64,000 bases of DNA from Firmicutes bacterium HGW-Firmicutes-11. GTDB lineage: Bacteria; Bacillota; Clostridia; Peptostreptococcales; Anaerovoracaceae. Within the stretch, counting starts at the first letter, position 1, and the number at the start of each line of letters is the position of its first letter. The notes beneath the pieces are model-generated. The model did no database searches. It worked only from the letters and a program-made list of their open reading frames with translations, and was not told the origin of the DNA. This document shows, piece by piece, positions 43,748-52,913 of this stretch. The translations under genes were made by a program, and so were the position numbers. The stretch is taken from contig PHAE01000002.1 in NCBI GenBank assembly GCA_002840285.1, forward strand, positions 1 through 64,000. Direction: 5' to 3'.

Positions 43748-44788
43748 CTAGTATTTCTTGTCCCGCATCGCATAACGCCTGACGTTCTGTATGCTCTCCA
43801 AGCTCTTTCCGGTGCCTTCCGCCACCGCTTCCAGGGCATTTGGCGCAACAGTGACTTTGATTCCGGTCTGATCTTCGATCAGACGATCCAGTCCTTTGAT
43901 CAGCGAACCGCCACCGGCTAGGATCAGGCCGTTTTCCGAGATGTCCGCCGCCAATTCCGGCGGTGTCGTTTCCAGTGTATTTTTGATGCCCTCCACGATG
44001 ATCGCGATGGGCTCTTCCAATGCTTTTCGCATATCGCCCGCATCGATGCGGACTGACTTGGGCAGTCCAGACAATACGTCTCTGCCTTTGACTTCCATCG
44101 ATTCCCGTTCGCCATGAAGCTCTTCCGTCGGATAGATGCTTCCGATTTGAATTTTCGCATGTTCCGCTGTCTTGTCGCCAATCAGAAGATTATAGGTTTT
44201 TCGCATATAAGCGGCAATGGCTTCATCCATTTCATCTCCAGCGATGCGCAAAGAGATGCTGTTTACGATACCGCCCAATGCGATGATGGCGATGTCAGAG
44301 GTTCCGCCGCCGATGTCCGCTACCATATGACCATCCGGACCGTCGACAGCGATACCGACGCCAAGGGCAGCGGCCATTGGTTCATCCAAAATAAAGACTT
44401 CCTTTGCCCCCATCTGTCGCACAACTTCCTCGACCGCACGCTTTTCAACGCCGGTCACGCCGGACGGTACGCCAACAACGACCCTCACCTTTGTCAGAAA
44501 CGAATGCTCAGGGATCACCTTGCGGAGAAACTCCTTCAGCATGGTCTGCGTCATGGAAAAATCGGAGATCACACCGTCCTGAAGCGGACGTACAACTTTG
44601 ATGTGAGCTGGAGCCCTGCCGATCATATCCTTGGCGTGTTTCCCGACTGCCAGGATCTGTTTGGTACTTTCGTCCACCGCAATGACCGATGGCTCGTTCA
44701 AGACGATCCCCTTGCTCTTAATGTAGATCAATGTATTTGCGGTTCCGAGATCGATACCGATATCCTGTGTAAAAATGCCAAGACACAT
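43748..44788 (-). CDS. mreB: Actin-like rod shape-determining protein MreB
   Basis: This 346-residue cytoskeletal ATPase organises cell-wall elongation. Actin-superfamily motifs are present: phosphate-1 DIGIDLGTANTLIY, phosphate-2 VADIGGGTSDIAII and the adenosine motif LAGGGSLIKGLDRL. The usual MreB length is about 335-345. The ATG at 44788 follows AAGGAG. It is the second gene of a radC-mreBCD-pbp2-minD cluster. Confidence 0.95.
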   Translation of the reverse strand: MCLGIFTQDIGIDLGTANTLIYIKSKGIVLNEPSVIAVDESTKQILAVGKHAKDMIGRAPAHIKVVRPLQDGVISDFSMTQTMLKEFLRKVIPEHSFLTKVRVVVGVPSGVTGVEKRAVEEVVRQMGAKEVFILDEPMAAALGVGIAVDGPDGHMVADIGGGTSDIAIIALGGIVNSISLRIAGDEMDEAIAAYMRKTYNLLIGDKTAEHAKIQIGSIYPTEELHGERESMEVKGRDVLSGLPKSVRIDAGDMRKALEEPIAIIVEGIKNTLETTPPELAADISENGLILAGGGSLIKGLDRLIEDQTGIKVTVAPNALEAVAEGTGKSLESIQNVRRYAMRDKKY

Positions 44789-44821
44789 ACTATGCGTTGC
44801 TCCTTTCTATGATGAGCTGCC

Positions 44822-45514
44822 TCAACCACTATCGTGGACATCCAGCAGCATTTGCTCTTTGAAACTCAAGTAGGTACCGTCACCAATGATCAAATGGTCA
44901 AGGACCGGTATTCCCAAAAGCTTTCCTGTCTCCGTCAACCTTCGGGTGACATCGATGTCGTTTCGGCTGGGCGCCGGGTTTCCACTTGGATGATTATGTA
45001 GAACAATGATCGCCGCAGCACCCTTTTTCACTGCGCTTCGAAAGACTTCTCTGGGATGCACGATCGAAGTGTTCAAGTTTCCGACCGAGACATCCTCTAT
45101 GGACATGATCTCATTCTTCGTATTCAGAAAGAGAACCTTGAAGACCTCTTTTTTTCTGTGTCTCAGTTCCTCCATGAAGAGAGCTGCTACCTGGTCAGGA
45201 GAACCCAATGGTATCTTTTTGCCCCTTGGCGCTCCCGCAGTACGCTTTCCCAGCTCGATCGCCGAAAGAATCTGGCAGGACTTTGCCATGCCGATGCCTT
45301 CCACACAAACCAGCTCCTCGGGTGAACAGTCGGACAGAAACGCCAGTCCTGTTTCTTCGATGGAAAGTATGCTGTTGGCCAACGTCAATGCTGAGTTCTG
45401 CTTCGTACCTGTCCCTATGAGAATGGCCAGCAATTCGCAATTGGTAAGCTGGCTTGCCCCATAGCGCATCATCTTTTCCCGCGGTCGTTCCTCTTCTGGT
45501 AATTCCTTGATCAT
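44822..45514 (-). CDS. radC: RadC-family JAB domain protein
   Basis: This 230-residue protein has an N-terminal helix-hairpin-helix region (MIKELPEEERPREKMM; CVEGIGMAKSCQIL) and a C-terminal JAB/MPN domain with the metal motif LHNHPSGNPAPSRNDID. The biochemical role of RadC is not settled despite the name. The ATG at 45514 matches the family N-terminus. An ATG at 45544 with a good AAAGGA site is an alternative that would add ten residues. Placement before mreB is conserved in Firmicutes. Confidence 0.9.
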   Translation of the reverse strand: MIKELPEEERPREKMMRYGASQLTNCELLAILIGTGTKQNSALTLANSILSIEETGLAFLSDCSPEELVCVEGIGMAKSCQILSAIELGKRTAGAPRGKKIPLGSPDQVAALFMEELRHRKKEVFKVLFLNTKNEIMSIEDVSVGNLNTSIVHPREVFRSAVKKGAAAIIVLHNHPSGNPAPSRNDIDVTRRLTETGKLLGIPVLDHLIIGDGTYLSFKEQMLLDVHDSG

Positions 45515-45650
45515 CGTGTCGCCCTTTTTCCGATTTTGATCCATTTTCGGATCCTTTCCGGGCGGACCTGACCGTTCCTCGCCATCCCAAGCAAGGCCCA
45601 TGACATGCACAATGCCATGCCGCTACATTTTATCATAACAAAAGGTAAAA

Positions 45651-45681
45651 TTGTACCGTTTCCCAAAAAAAATGATATAAT
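45651..45681 (+). promoter_or_regulatory. Promoter of the DUF1015 gene
   Basis: TTGTAC, then a rather long 19 bp, then TATAAT (45676-45681), 33 nt before the start codon. Confidence 0.45.
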
Positions 45682-45714
45682 CTACAAAACGACAAAACTC
45701 GAAAGGAGCACGAA

Positions 45715-46962
45715 ATGGCAACCGTAAGACCCTTTGCAGCGATCCGTCCGGCGAAGCATATCGCGGAACGTATGATCGCTTTGCCCTATGACGTTATGAA
45801 CCGCGAAGAAGCAGCGAAAATGGCGGGCGAAAATCCTTACAGCTTTCTTCACGTTTCCCGCGGAGAGATCGATCTGCCGGAAGTCAGCGACCCTTATGAC
45901 CCTCTTGTTTACCAGCAGTCCGCAGAGACGATCAAAAAGTGGCTCGCTGACGGCATCCTTTTGCAGGATCCCAAACCGATGCTCTATCTATACCGGCAAA
46001 CGATGGAGGGGCGGATACAGACCGGCTATGTCGGTTGTGTCTCCATCGACGAATACCAGAACGAAACCATCAAAAAGCATGAGTTCACCCGAGTCGAAAA
46101 GGAGTTGGACCGCATCCGGCATTTTGATGTATGCGATGCCAACACAGAACCGGTCTTTCTGACCTATCGGGACAACGATGCTCTGCGTGCCATCAGCAGC
46201 GAGATCCTCTCCGGATCGGATCCGGTGGTCGATGTCACGACTCCTGACGGGATCCGTCACGAACTGTGGATCGTGGATTCCGCTGACATGATCTCACAGA
46301 TCTGTGGACATTTTGCAACGATCCCTGCTTTATACATCGCAGATGGGCATCACCGCTCCGCGTCCGCAGCCAAAGTTGGTATGGAGAGAAGAAACACCGC
46401 ACCGGACTATGATGGAAGTGAAGAATTCAACTTTTTCATGGCGGTCCTATTCCCTGATGCGGATTTGAACATTTTTGACTACAATCGGGTCGTGAAAGAC
46501 CTCAATGGAATGACGACAGAAGAATTTCTCTCCCGATTGTCCATTGATTTTACTGTGGATGAAATAAAAACCGGTCAGCGAAGACCGGAACAGAAGCATG
46601 ATATTTCGATGTTTATTGACGGGAAATGGTTTAAATTGACTGCGAAGGACGCGATCCGAAGCGAAGATGCGATCCTCGGGCTCGATGTTTCGATATTGCA
46701 AAATCACGTCTTGTCCCCCCTTCTTGGGATCGTTGACCCAAGAATCGACAAACGAATCGATTTCGTCGGTGGTATTCGAGGACTCGACGAACTGGAGCGA
46801 AGAGTCGGGAGCGACATGTCTTTAGCATTTGCCTTATATCCGGTGGGTATCGAGGATTTGCTGAAGGTGGCGGACCAAGGCATGGTCATGCCTCCAAAAT
46901 CCACATGGTTTGAGCCAAAACTTGCCAGTGGTCTGTTTATGCATTCTCTTTCCCGCGGATAA
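45715..46962 (+). CDS. DUF1015 family protein
   Basis: This 415-residue cytoplasmic protein of a widespread family without settled function begins MATVRPFAAIRPAKHIAERM, the usual family start, with LPYDVMNREEA close behind. The diagnostic motif ADGHHRSASAAK lies in the middle (about 205-216). The GHHR motif recalls ParB/sulfiredoxin-like nucleotide-binding folds, which hints at a phosphate or ATP site (inference). The ATG follows AAAGGAG. The 3' end overlaps the converging cmk gene by 26 bp. Confidence 0.88.
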   Translation: MATVRPFAAIRPAKHIAERMIALPYDVMNREEAAKMAGENPYSFLHVSRGEIDLPEVSDPYDPLVYQQSAETIKKWLADGILLQDPKPMLYLYRQTMEGRIQTGYVGCVSIDEYQNETIKKHEFTRVEKELDRIRHFDVCDANTEPVFLTYRDNDALRAISSEILSGSDPVVDVTTPDGIRHELWIVDSADMISQICGHFATIPALYIADGHHRSASAAKVGMERRNTAPDYDGSEEFNFFMAVLFPDADLNIFDYNRVVKDLNGMTTEEFLSRLSIDFTVDEIKTGQRRPEQKHDISMFIDGKWFKLTAKDAIRSEDAILGLDVSILQNHVLSPLLGIVDPRIDKRIDFVGGIRGLDELERRVGSDMSLAFALYPVGIEDLLKVADQGMVMPPKSTWFEPKLASGLFMHSLSRG

Positions 46963-47602
46963 CGGACAGTATCTGTGCGGTCACTTCTTCCGGCGACATG
47001 GTCGTGGTATCCAACTCGACAGCATCTGCTGCCTTTCGCAGAGGATGAATGGCACGGGTGCTGTCGTTGTGATCTCTATCTGCAATTGCCGTAGCCACAT
47101 CTGCGAGATTTGCTTCCTCTCCCAGCGCGATAAGCTCCGCGTAACGACGTTTGGCGCGTTCTTCCACCGATGCTGTCAAAAAGAACTTATGGGTTGCTGT
47201 TGGGAACACATTGGTTCCGATGTCTCTGCCATCCATGATCAAACTCTGTTCCGTCCCCATTTCTCTTTGAAGAAGGACCAGGATCTCTCTGACTTCCGGG
47301 AGAGCGGACACCAAGGATGCCTGCCTCGCGATCTCCGGCGTGCGGATCCGCTCGCTCACGTCTTCACCGTCAAGCAAAGTCCGACCGTTGGAAAATCGAA
47401 TCGTGGTTTCTGCGAGGATCCTTTGTATCTCGTCCCGATCGGTTTCCGCGATTCCCCTCTGTTCGAGTTTATAAGCGACCGCCCGGTACATGGCGCCAGT
47501 GTCAACATACTCGATTCCAAGGGAATCCGCCACCATTTTGGCTATGGTGCTCTTCCCAGCGGCGGAAGGTCCGTCGATGGCAATGATAAGGGTATCTCCC
47601 AT
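46937..47602 (-). CDS. cmk: Cytidylate kinase
   Basis: This 221-residue P-loop kinase phosphorylates CMP and dCMP. Motifs include the P-loop IDGPSAAGKSTIAK, VDTGAMYRAVAYK, the CMP-binding GRDIGTNVFPTATHKFFLTA and the lid region RDHNDSTRAIHPLRKA. The start codon immediately follows the nrdR stop (TAGATG), indicating one operon. Its 3' end converges on the DUF1015 gene. Confidence 0.95.
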   Translation of the reverse strand: MGDTLIIAIDGPSAAGKSTIAKMVADSLGIEYVDTGAMYRAVAYKLEQRGIAETDRDEIQRILAETTIRFSNGRTLLDGEDVSERIRTPEIARQASLVSALPEVREILVLLQREMGTEQSLIMDGRDIGTNVFPTATHKFFLTASVEERAKRRYAELIALGEEANLADVATAIADRDHNDSTRAIHPLRKAADAVELDTTTMSPEEVTAQILSVIRGKENA

Positions 47603-48070
47603 CTATTTTTTGCCTTTCCCGCTTTTCAAAAGCTTTTCGATCTCTGCGGCGAAGGTGTTCACATCCGTGAACTGGCGGTACACCGAGGCAAATCTTACAT
47701 AGGCGACTTCGTCAAGTTCTTTCAGATGTTCCATTATGATTTCGCCTATGACCTTGCTTTCGATTTCCTTTTCCATCATGTTGTTCAGGCCGCGTTCGAT
47801 CTCATCAACGATCCGTTCGATGTCTGCCAATGGTACCGGCCGCTTTTCGCATGCCTTCACGATGCCGTTGAGAACCTTGTTGCGATCAAACGCTTCCCGG
47901 CTGCCATCTTTTTTGATCACCATGAAAAAGACTTCTTCCACCTTCTCGTAGGTTGTGAACCGTTTGCCGCAGTTATCGCACTCTCTGCGTCTGCGGATCG
48001 CATGGCCTTCCTCGGTCGGCCTGGAATCGATGACCCTGGTGTCGTTAGTTTCGCAAAAGGGACATTTCAT
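47603..48070 (-). CDS. nrdR: Transcriptional repressor NrdR
   Basis: This 155-residue regulator of ribonucleotide reductase genes has an N-terminal zinc ribbon (MKCPFC, then [12 protein letters not shown]) and an ATP-cone domain (about 48-138; [16 protein letters not shown]). It senses dATP/ATP. The ATG at 48070 follows GAGGAGG. No nrd genes are in this window, so its targets lie elsewhere. It is co-transcribed with cmk, which also serves nucleotide metabolism. Confidence 0.95.
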   Translation of the reverse strand: MKCPFCETNDTRVIDSRPTEEGHAIRRRRECDNCGKRFTTYEKVEEVFFMVIKKDGSREAFDRNKVLNGIVKACEKRPVPLADIERIVDEIERGLNNMMEKEIESKVIGEIIMEHLKELDEVAYVRFASVYRQFTDVNTFAAEIEKLLKSGKGKK

Positions 48071-48159
48071 GGACGCTACCTCCTCAACGTATTGATGTCC
48101 TCATTGTACACCATATCTAGTGGATGGCGCAATACGTTTCGGATCCCACCACTATCCTG

Positions 48160-48501
48160 CTATGCCGGGAACACGACGATCAAAAACATTTTAAATTGCT
48201 CTGTTGCATACACCGCATGAGGTGTTTTGTTAGGCATCACGATAGTGTCTCCAGCGTTGACGATGAATTTCTCGTCTCCAATGGTGACTTCGCCGGTGCC
48301 ATCCAGCGCCATGACTATAGCATCACCGTCGGATTCATGAGAGCTGATTTCTTCTCCTTTGTCAAAGGCAAAAAGAGTTAGACTTACGGATTTGTTTTGT
48401 GCAATTGTTTTGCTGACGATCTGTCCTGTCTGATACTGCACCAGATCCTTCATGATAAGTGGTGTTGATACATCGATGTTTTTCATTACTTTTTGTTCCA
48501 T
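48160..48501 (-). CDS. Cupin domain protein
   Basis: This 113-residue single-domain cupin has the two motifs G(D)GDAIVMALDGTGEVTIG and NAGDTIVMPNKTPHAVYA. The classical metal ligands are only partly present: an HES near residue 55 and one histidine in TPHAVYA. The function is unknown. Many such small cupins bind a metal or a small carboxylate. It lies 16 bp after the metal-chaperone gene and is probably co-transcribed with it. Confidence 0.85.
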   Translation of the reverse strand: MEQKVMKNIDVSTPLIMKDLVQYQTGQIVSKTIAQNKSVSLTLFAFDKGEEISSHESDGDAIVMALDGTGEVTIGDEKFIVNAGDTIVMPNKTPHAVYATEQFKMFLIVVFPA

Positions 48502-48517
48502 TTTTCTTTCCCTTCTC

Positions 48518-48733
48518 TTATCCTATGATTTCAGTGACTTCGTATCCTGCATCTGCAACGACTGTAGCTAGTTCGCTCTGCTCGATATCCCTTGTCAAGA
48601 CCAGATGTGCCTCACCTGCCTGCAGGTCAACTTTGGCGGTTATGCCATCAATACCGTTGAGCGCCTTTTCAACGCTTGCCTGACAATGTTTACAGGTCAT
48701 TCCTTTGATTTTTAATTTTAATTCTTTGTTCAT
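48518..48733 (-). CDS. Heavy-metal-associated (HMA) domain protein, CopZ-like
   Basis: This 71-residue single HMA domain has the metal-binding motif GMTCKHCQASVEKAL. Such proteins carry Cu(I), Zn or other soft metals to partners. It begins at ATG 48733, 8 nt after GGAGG; the open frame up to 48880 is not supported. No copper ATPase is adjacent, but a Zn/Cd-type ATPase without its own HMA domain lies at 58573-60405. Confidence 0.9.
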   Translation of the reverse strand: MNKELKLKIKGMTCKHCQASVEKALNGIDGITAKVDLQAGEAHLVLTRDIEQSELATVVADAGYEVTEIIG

Positions 48734-48764
48734 TCTATGTTCCTCCAGTCCAACCGCTTTTTCG

Positions 48765-48793
48765 TTCGCAACGATTATGCAATCTGTTATACT
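48765..48793 (+). promoter_or_regulatory. Promoter of the class II aldolase gene
   Basis: TTCGCA, then 17 bp, then TATACT with an upstream TGT (extended -10). An 8-bp perfect inverted repeat, AGCATGTG with CACATGCT (48803-48827), sits in the resulting 5' leader and may be an operator or RNA hairpin. Confidence 0.55.
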
Positions 48794-48861
48794 ATACCCA
48801 GAAGCATGTGTTTCTATCGCACATGCTGTACTCGATACAAGATTCAGGAGAACTCGATCAT

Positions 48862-49755
48862 ATGGAACAAATGAACACACCGGAATCCCTGAAGAGGGAG
48901 CAAATACGCATGGCGGGTATCCGCCTGGTCAAATCCGGTTTGGTATCCCGTACCTGGGGCAACATAAGCTGTCGCCTTGATGAGGACTTTTTTTTAGTCA
49001 CCCCAAGTGGCAGAGAGTACGAAGGACTTTCTGCGGAGGATATCGTAAAAGTCGATCATCGTGATCTCTCCTACGCAGGAATGTTGAAACCATCTTCCGA
49101 ATCCGGCCTTCATCGTATGATATATCAGGAATTACCCGGTGTGGGAGCTGTGATCCACACTCATCAGCTTTGGGCTTCTGCCTTTGCCGCCGCGGTCGAG
49201 GAGCGTTATCGTCTCCGCTCTCCTCATGAGCGATTTGGCGCAGAGATCCGGATCGCCACCTATGCACCCTCCGGGACAGAAGCGATGTCGAGTTCCGCTG
49301 TAGCTGGACTGCGCGCATCCAAAGGAGGCGCTGTCCTGTTGCGGCATCATGGCGCTGTCAGTACGGGAATGGACATCGAGGAAGCGTTCACCAACGCCTT
49401 CGAACTGGAGCAGTTGCTTGAGCAAGAATTTAAAACGATGTATCGGAATGTGGAAGGGGAAGATTTCTTTTATGAGGGCACACAGAATCCCATGACCCTT
49501 CGCTTTTCCCGTCTCAATATCCCAATGCGGCCGATGCTGGACGATTTTGCCCAGATCGTCGGCGAGGTTCTCCCTGTGGGCTCCGCGAGCGGGATTACCG
49601 ATGCGATCATTTCGTCGATCGTTGAAAAAAATGCTCTGTCTTACTACGTTGCGGCTCTGACAGGAAGTATCGACCCGATCCCGGCCAAGGAAGCGCGGAG
49701 ACTTCGGAAGGAGTATATCGAGTACTATTCCCTGTTGAATCAAAGGAACCGATAA
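48862..49755 (+). CDS. Class II aldolase/adducin family protein
   Basis: This 297-residue protein has a zinc-dependent class II aldolase fold, similar to fuculose- or ribulose-phosphate aldolases and epimerases. Metal ligands are likely the histidines in VIHTHQLWA and LRHHGAVS. The substrate-binding motifs WGNISCRLDEDFFLVTPSG and PSSESGLH are near the N-terminus. The C-terminal 70 residues go beyond the usual about 215-residue domain and are unassigned. The ATG at 48862 has AGGAG 11 nt upstream; an ATG three codons later is an alternative. The substrate is unknown. Confidence 0.87.
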   Translation: MEQMNTPESLKREQIRMAGIRLVKSGLVSRTWGNISCRLDEDFFLVTPSGREYEGLSAEDIVKVDHRDLSYAGMLKPSSESGLHRMIYQELPGVGAVIHTHQLWASAFAAAVEERYRLRSPHERFGAEIRIATYAPSGTEAMSSSAVAGLRASKGGAVLLRHHGAVSTGMDIEEAFTNAFELEQLLEQEFKTMYRNVEGEDFFYEGTQNPMTLRFSRLNIPMRPMLDDFAQIVGEVLPVGSASGITDAIISSIVEKNALSYYVAALTGSIDPIPAKEARRLRKEYIEYYSLLNQRNR

Positions 49756-49758
49756 AAA

Positions 49759-49782
49759 ATCGGGATCCTACTGGATCCCGAT
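49759..49782. terminator. Bidirectional terminator between the aldolase and apbE genes
   Basis: ATCGGGATCC pairs with GGATCCCGAT across a TACT loop, flanked by six A on one side and TTTTT further along the other. It overlaps the last codons of apbE. Confidence 0.8.
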
Positions 49783-50817
49783 CATCTTTTTAAACCCCTG
49801 ACTTTCTTTCTGGGTGCCATCGTGGAACACCCACAGCGCTTCTGTGCTTTCAAAGGATTCCACCAGGTCGACTCCCTCTTCAAAGGGAAGGTTGAACACA
49901 GCTGTTGACAGCGCATCCGCCATTCCCGAATCCTCTGTGATAATGGTGACCGCAGCGAAATACCGGGCCGGCATCAAGGTCTCCGGATCAATGATATGAT
50001 GGTACCGCTCTCCGTTGACCGTATAGTACCGGATATAATCTCCGCTTGTGACCAGGGATAGATCCGTCAGGCTTGCCGTAAACAAATCCCCTTTGCCGCT
50101 GTCGATGTCCGGGTTTTGGATCCCGACCTTCCACATACTTCGATCGTCTCCCCTAAGACCGCTGGCTCTGACATTGCCGCCGACGCTGATCAAAAAATCA
50201 AGATATCCTTCCTCGACCAGAGTGTCACTGACTCTTTCGACTGCGTATCCCTTTGCGATCCCGCCCACATCCAAACGCATATCCGGATCCGGAAGAAAAA
50301 CGGTGGATGCAGCTTCATCAATTATGATCCCTTTGATGTCCGTATGCAGTGCGGCCTTCTGCAACTCTTCCATCGTCGGAAGTTTTGCACCAAGCGGGTC
50401 GTCGATGCCCAGTTCTCTGTAATCGTGCCAAATCTTAAGCACAGATCCAAAGGCGATGTTAACTTGACCGTCGGTTTTCTCATATGCCTCTTCCGAAAAC
50501 CGGATCAGTTCAATGATTTTCTTATCGACAACGACCGGAGCGATCCCGGCATTTTCATTTATCGTTTTTATATTGTTGATCCCGTCGTAATCGTTATAGA
50601 TGTCATACAGCTGGTGGTAGATCTTCAGTTCGTCGTAGACCAGGTTTGCCATTTCGCTAAAGTTTTCTTCCGTCTCCGCGAATCCGATGACGGTGGTTGC
50701 CGTATCAAAAAGCACGAGAAACTGCGCTTCATAGCGGTTTTTCTTTGGTCCTCCGCATGCAGTGACAAGCAAGGCGATCATGATAACGATCAAAATGGGG
50801 ATGTACTTTCGTTTCAA
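49768..50817 (-). CDS. fmnB: FAD:protein FMN transferase (ApbE/FmnB), lipoprotein
   Basis: This 349-residue extracytoplasmic flavin transferase attaches FMN covalently to threonine in partner proteins. Its N-terminus KRKYIPILIVIMIALL ends in the lipobox VTAC, so it is membrane anchored. ApbE motifs include DVGGIAKGYAVERV and the C-terminal region DALSTAVFNLPFEEG. The start is TTG 50817, after AAGGAG; the frame from 50877 is rejected. It is the last gene of the seven-gene FLEET locus, 70 bp after its likely substrate, the lipoprotein at 50888-51919. Confidence 0.92.
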   Translation of the reverse strand: MKRKYIPILIVIMIALLVTACGGPKKNRYEAQFLVLFDTATTVIGFAETEENFSEMANLVYDELKIYHQLYDIYNDYDGINNIKTINENAGIAPVVVDKKIIELIRFSEEAYEKTDGQVNIAFGSVLKIWHDYRELGIDDPLGAKLPTMEELQKAALHTDIKGIIIDEAASTVFLPDPDMRLDVGGIAKGYAVERVSDTLVEEGYLDFLISVGGNVRASGLRGDDRSMWKVGIQNPDIDSGKGDLFTASLTDLSLVTSGDYIRYYTVNGERYHHIIDPETLMPARYFAAVTIITEDSGMADALSTAVFNLPFEEGVDLVESFESTEALWVFHDGTQKESQGFKKMIGIQ

Positions 50818-50887
50818 TGGTTGCTCCTTAAAAAGCAGAGAGGTAGCACATACGTCTACCTCTCCTGCCGTCTTCATTCTGTTGGTC

Positions 50888-51919
50888 TTATCTTGCGAAG
50901 GTATAAGCTCTTTCTACATTTTCCATGAAAGGTCCGATGTGGACAGTTACAGAAGCTGCAAGGTCAGCATCCGCAGCTACGCCTTCATCTGTCAGTGCGA
51001 TTCCCGTCACATCAGCAACGGTCTTTCCAACGACATACTGTGCGAAAGCAGCTGCCTGCTCGTTCCACTCTTTGCCAATGCCGGAAGCTTTGGCCATTCC
51101 ATAGTCAGCTCCCAATTCATTCTTGGACTTGAAGGGGCCTGCGAGGTCGGTAGTGATGACGCCCATCGTGTCAAACTTGACGTTTGTCTGGGAACCATCG
51201 ATGATGCAGCTTGTGATGACACCATCGGCATCAAAGGTCACGATGGAGTAGTTGCTGTATGCCTGGGCAACGCCTTCCGCTTCCGCAGTCGCATCCTTGG
51301 ATTTGTCGATCGTGGTAACAATGCCGATTCCGATCATGTCATCAGCGGAAGCGCCAAGATCCTGTGCATTAGCAACTGCTTTTTCGATCGCAGCGATGTA
51401 GCCGGGAAGCTTGATCGTAACAGAAGCCAGAAGGTCGGCATCCGTAGCAACGCCATCGTCGGTCAAAGCGATTCCCTTGACTTCTTCAACGGTTTTGCCG
51501 ATCACATAGTCAGCAAAGGCATTTGCCTGCTCATTCCACTCTTTGCCGAGGGACGATGCTTTGTTCATGCCATAATCGGTGCCCATTTCCTGCTTGGCAA
51601 CAAATACTGTGTCAAGCGGAGTCACGATCTTGCCTTCTTTTGAGAAGTTGATCTTGGTCTGCGCAGAGTCGATTGCAATATTGGTGATCTTGCCATCGGC
51701 ATCGACTGTAACAGCAACAACAACAGAGTCAGCCTGGGCAAGGCCATCTGTATCACCAGCGGCGGCGGATTTTCCAGCCGAAGTCATGATGGCATAGCCA
51801 GTTTTGACTGCGGTGACTTCTGGTTCTTCTGCGGGGGGCGGGGTTTCTGCTCCACCACATGCAACCATAGCAAGCATTGCCATGACTAGAACCAATACGA
51901 GCAATAGTTTCTTGTTCAT
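50888..51919 (-). CDS. pplA: PplA-like flavinylated lipoprotein with two tandem FMN-binding domains
   Basis: This 343-residue surface lipoprotein (lipobox LAMVAC, C21) consists of two homologous domains, about 36-185 and 193-341. Each contains DYGMxKASxxGKEWNEQA, YVxGKT and a terminal DADLxASVT. The last motif aligns with the SGAT flavinylation motif of FMN-binding domains, so T168 and T325 are the expected FMN attachment sites (inference). In Listeria, PplA relays electrons from the membrane quinone pool to extracellular acceptors. The ATG at 51919 follows GGAGGAG. The flavin transferase gene is next. Confidence 0.88.
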   Translation of the reverse strand: MNKKLLLVLVLVMAMLAMVACGGAETPPPAEEPEVTAVKTGYAIMTSAGKSAAAGDTDGLAQADSVVVAVTVDADGKITNIAIDSAQTKINFSKEGKIVTPLDTVFVAKQEMGTDYGMNKASSLGKEWNEQANAFADYVIGKTVEEVKGIALTDDGVATDADLLASVTIKLPGYIAAIEKAVANAQDLGASADDMIGIGIVTTIDKSKDATAEAEGVAQAYSNYSIVTFDADGVITSCIIDGSQTNVKFDTMGVITTDLAGPFKSKNELGADYGMAKASGIGKEWNEQAAAFAQYVVGKTVADVTGIALTDEGVAADADLAASVTVHIGPFMENVERAYTFAR

Positions 51920-51951
51920 TTAAATCTCCTCCAAAATGTTTTTTCTATTTA

Positions 51952-52491
51952 TCAAACCAGCCGTTGAAAAGCTGGCATAACAAATCTCAATAAAGTCGAG
52001 GTCACGATCCCCGCGATGACGCCGGATACCAGTAGTATCGGCAGAAAGGCCCAGATGTTCATCCCCGCATAAAGCAAAGCGATCACGGTGAACTGGCCGA
52101 CGTTGTGAAAGACTGCGCCGAAAATGCTGATCCCCGTATAGGATATCTTGCTACGGAACATGACCATAAGCAGTAGCATGACTGTTATTGACAGAACTCC
52201 TCCGGCAAGGCTGAGTGCTCCGGCGATCGCTCCCCTCGTTGCGAAAACGAAGATTCCTTTCAGCAATGCGATTGCGTAGGCCTGCTTCCAGCCGAGAAAA
52301 AAGAGCGCATACATCACTGCTATATTGGAGAGTCCAAATTTGACTCCCGGTACCGGGATCGGTGGTGGCGGAAGCATGGACTCCACGACTGCCAACACCA
52401 AAGCCGTTGCGAAGATAAGGGATGCCAAAACCATCTTCTGGGTCTTGTTCAAGTTTTTTATGATCGGCTTCCCTGTTTCTATTACTGCCAT
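51952..52491 (-). CDS. eetB: EetB-like membrane protein (Gx transporter family)
   Basis: This 179-residue protein with about five hydrophobic segments is related to ECF S-component-like Gx transporters. It includes the proline-rich segment LPPPPIPVPGVKFGLSNIAV and FGAVFHNVGQFTVIALLY. In the Listeria FLEET locus, a protein of this type (EetB) is needed with EetA for electron transfer from demethylmenaquinone to PplA. The exact biochemical role is not settled. It follows the EetA-like gene by 16 bp. Confidence 0.82.
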   Translation of the reverse strand: MAVIETGKPIIKNLNKTQKMVLASLIFATALVLAVVESMLPPPPIPVPGVKFGLSNIAVMYALFFLGWKQAYAIALLKGIFVFATRGAIAGALSLAGGVLSITVMLLLMVMFRSKISYTGISIFGAVFHNVGQFTVIALLYAGMNIWAFLPILLVSGVIAGIVTSTLLRFVMPAFQRLV

Positions 52492-52507
52492 AATTTGTTC
52501 AATCCTG

Positions 52508-52900
52508 CTACCTGCCTACGACGATGTCCGGATCTTCAACATTGCGTTCTCCTGCTGGAACAATCTTCAGCACCACTCCGTTGGGGAGGCAGGCAGCGTA
52601 TTGTCCCACCGAATCAAGGGCACCGGTTTTGATGCACACTTTATCGGGGCAATCGGATTCCACAAATGCGATCGTACCATCATCGCTGATGTGGAACACG
52701 ACGTCCGGCTCCTGAGAGATCGAAAAGTTTCCCGTTTCTCCCGAATTTAGTTCAACTGTCTTCGCCAGTTCCGAATAGTAGTATATCTCTGCTCTTGTCT
52801 CCGACTGGCCGTATATGCTGTCATAGACCAAATATACCCCAAGACTTACGATCAAAAGCACTGCTGCGATCAAGATATCACTTTTTTTAAAAAATTTCAT
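52508..52900 (-). CDS. eetA: EetA-like NusG domain II protein
   Basis: This 130-residue protein has one N-terminal membrane helix (about 8-27) and an extracellular beta-rich NusG-II-like domain. The conserved segment SDCPDKVCIKTG carries two cysteines, with a third in YAACLPNGVV. In FLEET loci it accompanies EetB and is required for extracellular electron transfer. It sits 13 bp after the UbiA prenyltransferase gene. Gene order and the CPDKVC motif make this assignment good. Confidence 0.85.
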   Translation of the reverse strand: MKFFKKSDILIAAVLLIVSLGVYLVYDSIYGQSETRAEIYYYSELAKTVELNSGETGNFSISQEPDVVFHISDDGTIAFVESDCPDKVCIKTGALDSVGQYAACLPNGVVLKIVPAGERNVEDPDIVVGR

Positions 52901-52913
52901 GAAACCAGGTACC

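Noticed and set aside
46910-48220. 436-codon plus-strand open frame
   Set aside because: It is antisense to cmk and nrdR, which are clear on the minus strand, and the translated text shows no family features or ribosome site.
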